A DNA stretch of 64,000 nt from Astropecten irregularis (taxonomy: Eukaryota; Echinodermata; Asteroidea; Paxillosida; Astropectinidae). Where the stretch lies: NCBI GenBank assembly GCA_963971285.1, contig OZ020251.1:3472001-3536000 (forward strand), in the 5' to 3' direction. The position numbers were made by a program, and so were the translations under genes. Positions 20,814 through 29,900 of the stretch are shown here, piece by piece (the first letter of the stretch is position 1; each line of letters opens with the position of its first letter). The notes beneath the pieces are model-generated. The model searched no databases. It was not told the origin of the DNA and saw only the letters and a list, made by a program, of their open reading frames with translations.

Positions 20814-20930
20814 ATGGAGGTATCGCTCACTCATTTCTACCAATCAGGGCTTGCTGGGGCTATGGAGGGATCCCTGTGTTTATCTGAATACACAGATGAA
20901 CTACATCATCATGAGACTGATCATATGAAG
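20814..20930 (+). CDS. ETS gene exon 1 (start codon)
   Basis: ATG at 20814 opens 39 codons, starting MEVSLTHFYQSGLAGAMEGS and ending HHHETDHMK, before the donor AAG|GTATGT. It is rich in Asp, Glu and His. A TTTATTTGTACAG acceptor-like site ends at 20795, so transcription may begin further upstream. Support is frame continuity (phase 0) with the exon at 25812 and a good donor; no homology is recognised in this segment. Confidence 0.72.
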
Positions 20931-23900
20931 GTATGTCCCTACCTCTTCCTGTTTGTCTGTCTTTTTACTTTATACATTTAAAGATACAGTCCGTATACTC
21001 TCAATTATTTTGTAAAAGTTTAGAATGGTACAGTGCGAGTATACAGTATTATATATTTAAAGGTAATACCCTTCTTTGGTAGCATACCGAAACAGAAATG
21101 TTCACAGATTTACCTATAACTTTCAGAGTATGAAGATGGTGGTGGTACAAACACACCGTTATAATGTGTCGGCCTGAAATGCTGTATTTTTACCAAAATC
21201 ATAAAGAATAAAGATAAGAATGATCAATTTAAAAAGATCACAAAATAAAAGAGAAAAGACTTAAGAAATACTGCGGCCGTTTTTCACTGTTTTCTCAAAA
21301 CGTGGGCACCGTTATGGGACTTAAATTTTCACAGATGACTGTTACTGTATCTTCCTTGATGTTTTTATGATAATATGTATAATAATTACCTTTAATGCAA
21401 GTTTGTCACTAACAATTCTGAAAGCCATTCTAGGAAGGTTCAACCGGGGTAAAGGATTCAGAAAGGGAAAATCAGGAACCGATATTCCTCTAAAAACTGT
21501 CTAGATTATAGGCTTGAAGGAAATGCACCAAACAGGGAGTTGCAAAACAAGGAGTTAGGAAAAACTGTTGGAATACCTTGCTGCTCTAGACTGGACAGAG
21601 TCAGGGTATAATAAGTGAGAGCTTGCAGAAGATTGGTCTAATCTCAAATATCTTGAACGAGGAACCAGGTCGGACAAACATAGAAGGCATAGTACATGGC
21701 GTTTGGATCCTAGCAGGATCTTTCTCAAAGGCTAAATGCTCAGAGTTATATATCCTGACGTTTCGATTCGATAGCAGGATCTTTCTCAAAGGCTAAATGC
21801 TCAGAGTCAGGATGGCCTGACGTTTTGATCCTAGCATGATCTTTCTCAAAGGTTAAATACTCAGAGTTTATAGGAGGGCCCGACGATTCGATTCTATAGC
21901 ATGATCTTTCTCAAAGGCTTAATACTCGGAGTTATACGATGGCCTGACGTTTCGATCCAAGCAGGATCTATCTCAAAGTCTAAAATAATATTTAGAGTTA
22001 GGAGGTCCCGATGTTTCGTTTTTTTTAGCAGGATCTTTCTCAAAGGCTAAATGCTCGGAGTTATGGGATGGTCTGACGTTGCTATCCTAGCAGGATCTTT
22101 CTCAAGGGCTAAATGCTCAGAGTTTATAGGAGGGCCTGACGTTTTGATCCTAGCAGGATCTTTCTCAAAGTCTAAAATGATCCTTAGAGTTTATAGGAGG
22201 TCCTGATGTGTCGTTTCTTAGTAGAATCTTTCTCAAACGCTAAGTTAGGAGGGCTGAAAGCCTTTGAGAAAGATTATGTCAGGATCGAAACGTCAGGCCT
22301 TCCTTATTAAAAAAAATATTATACTTAGATGAGACTAACATCACTTTCAAGTATTTATATAACGATTGTTGCATGCACCATCTGACAACACTTTGCTTAT
22401 ACTGTATAGTGCAGTATTTGGTAGCACATCTTGACTAGCAGTTGGACGGTCCCCGGTACAAAGCTTGCTCGAAAACTCCTGTTGTTGTTATCATGGTGTC
22501 GTAGAAGAAAACGTACATGTAATTTGCTGATAAAGTGACACTGTTTTTAAATATTTTATCAGACATTTTAGTAATCGACTCAAAAAGTTCACCAAGAGTT
22601 AATGGTTGGTGAAATGTGGTAATAAATCATAAGCTTTTGGACAATACCAGTATTATAAAGTTGCTGTGTAAGAAAGCAGACCAAACAATATCACGAAACG
22701 AACTGCCCAATATGTTTGTTCCAATAAGTGAATCATTTTGAAAATTAAAACAATGACAAGTTAGCAAAGGGGAACTGACTGGACTGGGATTCGAACCAGC
22801 GACGCCCCCGCTGGAATACCTCACCGGAACTCAGTCTAGAAAAGGCTGAGCTATCCAGCCCTATATTTTGACGGTGGCCCACACTGTCAATTTATTTTCT
22901 TCGTTTTGCCAGTCAGAGTTAGGCATATGAACCACCTACGTACAGGTATATGACTTATAATGTTGTTGCAAATGGTTATTTGTCATTTCTGGTATGTAAA
23001 ATCATGGAGTCTATCGTGGTGTAGTGCGGTATGTTTTATCCGCGGCCGGATACAGTGGTTAGCTACAATAAGTCTCGCTTGGTTAACAGTCCCGGATATC
23101 CCTACGCCGGTTCCCGCTGCTCGTCGCGCCAAACACGAACGACGGATTAAAAAGGTCATAATTATGGGACTTGCAAAGATGTGCGTTTTGGCTAAATTTG
23201 GTACTGAAAGGTACGTACATTACATGATTGGTAAAGGTCACAGGACTGCAATCATACTTTGTCTGATCAAACATGTACATGAAATAATAAACCTGTGAAC
23301 ATTTTGAGCTCAATCGGACATCTGAGTCACGAGAAAATAGCGAAAACCCGACACGATTTTTCTTATAAAACATGAAGAATAGTTTACTTTATGCTTGTTC
23401 CAAAAATCGTTCGGACGAATGATCTTTGGAAAAGACACTAAATCTTGATTTGCTTGAAAAAAAAAACCAGCATCTGATGAAGCAAGATTTCCCATGGTGA
23501 CTGTTTGCACTGTTTACGAACTGTGGAGTCCATTTTCTGTCTCAAACTCAATATGTTTTTTTTAGGCCTTGTAAATCCTGTATACGCTGCCTTTAATAAT
23601 TAACCAGCGAGCATTGATACGCGCGGACTGATCTTTTCTCTCCGTCTTCGGGGATTTTGTATTTCATCCCGGATTCCCGCCAAAACCGAGACTCGAAAGT
23701 TGCAGTTATCAGCATCTCCGGCTATACGCATATACACCTGCTGTCAATTAATTAATTCCCATGTCTGAATCCGGTGTTGCCTTATCGAAAGCCCGAGATG
23801 AGCAAACTCGAGCGAGCTTGACAAAAGATTCAAAACCTTACCCTTTTGTTGGCTTTTTCCCTGCAATCCTTGTTTTGGTTCCTTGAGCATTCATCATGTG

Positions 23901-26900
23901 AGGTTTAAAAGGGATTCGTATTTTCCAGTCACGGTCCTGGTGAAAATTATGATGATAAATAAATATATGGCTAGTATAAGATTACTATGAAAAACGAAAA
24001 ATGCTCTCAATCTTATAGTATTTGATCATTAAGTAAACGAACTGCACTAGGATAAAATGTGTTCAATGTTCGATTTGATGCCGTACGAATGAACCTATGT
24101 TCCTGTTCTCATAAGTTGAAATAGGTCATTAAATGTAATATCATACAATGGTTTTTATCAAAGAAATACAGATTCATGGGCAAAAATATCAAGACACATA
24201 TACAGTAACAGTCATCTGTGAAAATTTCAGTCCCATACGTACGTTGTCCACTTTTTGAGAAAACAGTGAAAAACAGCTGCAGTATTTCTGAAGTCTTTTC
24301 TCTTTTATTTTTGATCTTTTAAAACATCTTTCAAAAAGATTTTCGGTCGTTGTTTTACTAATTTCTGGATAAATACACCATTGAAGGCTGAAACATTTTA
24401 ACGATAGGTTTCTACCATCACCATCTTCATACCCTGTAAGTTATATGTAAATCTGTGAAGATTTCTGTTATGGTTTCTTACCAAAGTATGATACTACCTG
24501 TAACACAGGATGAATTAATATGACTGAAAAAAGACAATATTGTCTGACTCTACATGCTTAGCACAAACAACAATTTATCACCAAAATTGCGGGTCATTAT
24601 TCAATGCAAAAAATCCATGACAAAAACCCAATAATGTATCAAAATGTCAATTTCCAAGTTTTTGGATTTGTGGTTATTTTAAATGCTTATGCGGGGCGGG
24701 GCGAAACTGTCCGCTTCATTGTTTCAAAAAGGGAGTACCCACTCCATTGTCTAGAAAAAAAGAACAATAGCGTTATTTGTCTTTTTTGTTTTTATTCGGA
24801 AAGAATCATGTAGGCTTATTTCCTGGGCGTCCACTGTATGGCAAACTGTAATAAATTATAGCAGATGTAAGCTGACTTCACTTCCTGGTTAGCCGTCAAT
24901 CTGTTTTCGCTGTGATGGTTATAATATTGGTCCACCTTATCAGCAAACGCACATTATCTGTCAGTAAAGGATAACGTTTGCTTCATAACGGCTAAATATT
25001 GTTCATTGTATCTTGTCATTGTACATTCGATGGCAAGGGAATACCTCATATCTCATATTTCATAGGGTATATTGTTCGTCATGCCAGCCGTGGAAATAAT
25101 TACTTTTTAAAACAATGCGTAGAGTTAGGAGGGCCTGACGTTTCGATCCTTGCAGGATCTTTCTCAAAAGCTAAATTCTCAGAGTTAGAAGGGCCTGACA
25201 TTTCGTTCCTAGCAGGATCTTTTTCATCAAAGGATAAATGTTCTGAGTTAGGAGGGCATGACGTTTCGATAATATAACAGGATCTTTCTCAATGGCTAAA
25301 TGCTCAGAGATAGGGGGGGGGGCCTGACGTTTCAATCCTAGCAGGATCTTTCTCAAAGGCTAAATGCTCAGAGTGAGGAGGGCCTGATGTTTCAATCCTA
25401 TCAGCAGGATCTTTCTCAAAGGCTAAATCTTCTGAGTTAGGGGGCCTGGCGTTTCGATCCTAGCAGGATTTTTCTCAAAGGCTAAATGGTCAGACCTAGG
25501 AGGGCCTGACGTTTCGATCCTAGCAGGATCTTTCTCAAAGGCTACATACTCAGAGTAGTTAGGAGGGCCTGGCGTTTCGATCCTAGCAGGATCTTTTTCA
25601 AAGGCAATGCATGGTTTGAGCGGCAAGGGGATATCTCATATTTGAGATTTTACTACTTGTGTTTTCAATGTGTTCCAACCTTGCAAATATATTTTGTTTG
25701 CTCAGAGTAAGAAGGATTTGACATTTCGATTCAAGCAGCTACAGCAATCCGGATGTATAGTCACGCTTCTCCCGTATCTAAATTGTTCATTACATTTTGT
25801 TTCTGCTTTAGGAGGCGGCTTGCCCAGAATCGATTCTGAATTTCATTCTGGACGCAGACAAACTGCGTAAAACTCAAGAGGACAAGTTGGACGTCAGGTG
25901 TAGGCTTGGCCTTCCCCCAGGTCAGTTTGAAAAAATAATAAATAGCGCCCTCTACAATGGATTTGTTTGTTTGTTCGTTTTTGTTTACTCGTCGGTTCGT
26001 TCGTTAGAGTTTGTATAATTTTTTTTTATTCTCTTGTTTGCTTTGTAAACATTTTGTTTGCACTTTGATAGCCACAAACAAATTGTTTTCTTTTAGGGAA
26101 AATTGCTTGCTGAACTGTTTTCTTTATATTTGCCCACTCGTTGGTGCGTGAAGTTTGAATACGCTTCCGTCTGGTACACTGACATAACTGATATTATTTG
26201 AGCGTGTCCAGTATTTCAGTTCCCCAGACTATTGAGAACACTTATTGGCCTTACCACATGATAGGGCCAGGTATTGTTTAAATACTATTGTAAGAGAGGG
26301 TCGGCATCCATACAATGATCATGATGAGTTTCAATTGAATAATTTAGGGCACCAGACTATTTAAGATATGGTACAGTGCAAGTCATTGCCCCCAAAACCA
26401 CATGGTACAATATGAATTCAAACTTGCAATATGTAAATGGATGAAACTTTGATTTACAGTAAATTGACTATTCTAAATACTCATCCCTATGGCAACCAAT
26501 ACAGACCCACGTGAGTGGACTGTGGCCAACGTGAACTCGTGGGTCACGTGGTTCACCGAGACCTTTGACCTCGGGTCCAGACCCAACGTGTGTCGGCTGG
26601 ACGGCAACACGCTAGCCCAGTGGCTGATTGACGATTTCTGCAACTATTTCGGACCCGACGGCGATTTGATGTACGAGAACTTTGGAAGATGGCTGAACGG
26701 TAGGTCGTAATGTTCAAGTTTCTCAAAATGTTGATCCGAAGACTTAAAGACTAGGAGCCTATCGTAGGATGCAAGCGACATCCAAATAATAAGTCAGGTG
26801 ATTTTTATCGGGCCAAGTTGGATTGGAACCCTAGACCTCTAAACTTAAGCGTATGCCACTGTAAAGGGAGCATTAGGATTTGCAAAGATGTGCGTATTGG

Positions 26901-29900
26901 CTGAATTTGGTATTTAAACAGAAGTGAAGGTCTTAAACTTCCTTTCAGATGTTGTGTCATGTACCTTTTTATGCTTTGTTCATCTGGATAGCAGAAATAC
27001 GGCCGAAATAATCTTACCCCCTCCGAGTCTTTCACGGTTACACCACGCTTTCGAAATGCTACAAAATACAGTAAATTTTGATTTCCTTGAAAAACCCAGC
27101 ACCTGATGAACCAAGATTTCCCATGGTGACTGTTTGCACTGTTTACGAACTGTTGAGTCCATTTTCTGTCTCAAACTCAATTTTTTTTGGAGGCCTTGCA
27201 AATCCTGTACGCTGCCTTTAACAAGCAGCCACAGCTTGGGCTTGAGCTTAGGCTCAGTCATCTAAAAGCTGGAAATTCAGGTTGTTTTTTTTCCCTGAGA
27301 TTTAAGCTCCGTTTTCTTGTTCGAATCAGAGTATACTTCGAAGCCGTGTCCCAAACCCTCTAGGCCCTTATATTGATACATGTTACTTTAAAATGGATGT
27401 AAGAAATGGAGCCGAAGCCAAAGCCGAGGGTTCGTTAAAGACCCTGGAGGTGCATTCGTTTAGCCAACACGCGTCAGCCCTTACTGGGAATGGTCGTGTT
27501 TTACTGCACAAAACAAGCGAGAGAATGGGTACGAGGTTGACTGGTGTCGACCCCGGGGAGCTAAACGAATGCACCCTAAGTGAGAGAAACTCGAATCCCA
27601 ATAATTCCAAGTTCTCCGTCTACATCGATGCATTTTATGAGCAGCACTCAGCCCACTCTCCCAACTTCCTATGCCGTGGAAAAGCGAGTTTCCTCGGCGT
27701 GCTCACACCGCAAGCTGCGCTTCGATACTTACAGCACGTCAAGTTACCGAATTCGTGACGAACGAAAGGTCAATGACCAGGGGTCGATTTCACGAAGCCC
27801 TACGATAGATCGTAAGTCGATCGATCGTAAGTCGATTTACGAAGGAGAACCCATCGTAGAGGAAGGGGGGGGGGGGGTTATCCTACGTATAGACTGCCAT
27901 CACAAGTTGTACGATTGATCGTATGTTACGATGAGTTTGGTGAAATCGACCCTTTACAGGAAATGTAAAACTATCATTACTATTATTACTGGAAATGATA
28001 TCCTATCAATTTCTCTTCTTGAATTTGCTCGAAGGAGAATATGCCTCATTCCCCCGGGATTTAAAGAGACAACTGGGGCCAATTTCATAGAGCTGCTTAG
28101 TACAAAACATCGCTATAAGCATGATATTTCTGCCTTAATAAAAACAGGATCAACAACCAAATTTCCATGTGCTGTGTATCACTTGCAGTCAATCTTTGGC
28201 TGTTGTTCGCTGACCGAGAATATCAAATCGAATTTTCAATGGTGGTTTGTTTAATTGGGCAAGCCATTCTTGTGCTGAGCAATTTTTTTTTGTGCTAAAC
28301 ATCTCTATGAAATTGGCCCCTAGATGAATACATTATGCCCATTGATCAATGCGATGTTTTCACCCAGCCCCAAACAAACAAAGCAAATAAAACAAAGACC
28401 CATTGTATTTTCCTTTTGTCATTTTGTGCTCCTTCTTTTAGTAAGCCCCGAGAGTCTGCAAATTCAGGATGACTTGTTTGACGTCCAGAAAGATATCAAC
28501 CGACTGGAAGATATCAAGAACAGGCTGATCGATACTATGGTCGGACCATCGGTAAGCAATGAGAGGTTTTGCCGGTAGAGTCCTGGCTTGGACAAGACTA
28601 TCCCGGTCTTACCGTGGCAGACATTTTTACCGGAGTAGAACTTTGGTCTCAGACAACAATGTTTTGTTAACCAGGACAGTGCGTCCTTTACCGGTACAAG
28701 GCTTGCTTTATACCAAGATATCTTCTTAGCTTTACCGAGACAATCCCGATACTTAACCGAAACAAAGCGTGCTCTACCGAGACATTTTCTTAGTTTTACC
28801 GAGACAGTATTTGCTGTCCTCAGACAGTGCTTGCATTACAAATCGTACTCTACCGAGGAATTTTCTTAGTTTTACCGAGACAATAGGCCTATTTGTTCCT
28901 AAAATGATTGCTTTACCTAAACAAAGCGTGCTCTACCGAGATATTTTCTTAGTTTTACTGAGACAATGGGCATATTTGTTCCTCAAATAGTGTTTCTTTA
29001 CCGATACAACACTTGCTCTATCGAGACCTTTTCTTAGTTTTATCGAGACAATAGGCCTATTTCTTCAGAGAGCGCTTGCTTTTCACAAGATTGTAGCTGT
29101 TTTACCGGTACAGTTTTTATTTCACAGACATATTTTCGACAGAACACCAATCACTTATTTCCTAAACATTATTTGCCTCACTGGAATAGTGCTACTTTAT
29201 ATTGCTATATATATTGCTATTTTACTGGGATAAATCATGTTTATTTGTTCCGTTTCTATAGCCGAGAATACGGTGTTTGTTTGATTTGATTGTTGTCTCG
29301 GTTTTACCGAGACAATGTTTTTGTCGCGACATATATTTGGTTTACCGAAGCAAAGTGCCACTTTTAACACCACTTGTAGAGTTTCTTACAAACATTCAAA
29401 CGAAGTGCTGCCTTATTTGGAATCGGCTCCGTTTTCAACGAAACAGCCGTTTCTTGAATTAATCTGCACAAGTGTTCTTCACAACGCGACCAGCGGAAAT
29501 ATCTCATTATTTTTAACAATTAGTTCCCCATTTTAGCGAAAACCAAAAACCAAAAGACCGGAAGGGATTGCGTGACATCTAGGCCTATAGTATTCATGAA
29601 ATCGAGTTCACGAAAAAGAAAAAAATGTTTGATAGCCAAACCACGTACCGCAAAGATATGTGCACTTTGGGTCTATTATTTCACGCTGGATATGTAATTA
29701 TATTATATTGGGTTGACACAAAGTACTAATCACCTTTAACTAACCTTGAACGAAAGTTCTGAAAGTTAATTAGAAAACCTTGATGAATCTGAATATGGGA
29801 ACAAAGAAAAGTGTGGTAAACTATTTAGGGTCACGGCATATTCATTTGACAATCTATATTTGTATGGTATAATTATACGTTTCTCACACAATACATACCG

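Larger units (their letters stand above)
20931..25811. other. ETS gene intron 1
   Basis: A 4.9-kb intron containing MITE-A copies (21057, 24129), satellite arrays 1 and 2, a SINE head (22745) and a chimeric MITE-B (23147). The remaining sequence (22310-22740, 23596-24128, 24504-25110) shows nothing recognisable. Confidence 0.7.

Noticed and set aside
25171-25626. Open frames with repeated EKDPARIETPGP-like peptides
   Set aside because: They track the ~60-base satellite unit on the minus strand, and equally repetitive frames exist on the plus strand.
27393-27758. 121-codon open frame in ETS intron 3
   Set aside because: It spans the foldback element at 27447-27573 and is not conserved in composition. 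The ETS frame joins cleanly across this intron without it.
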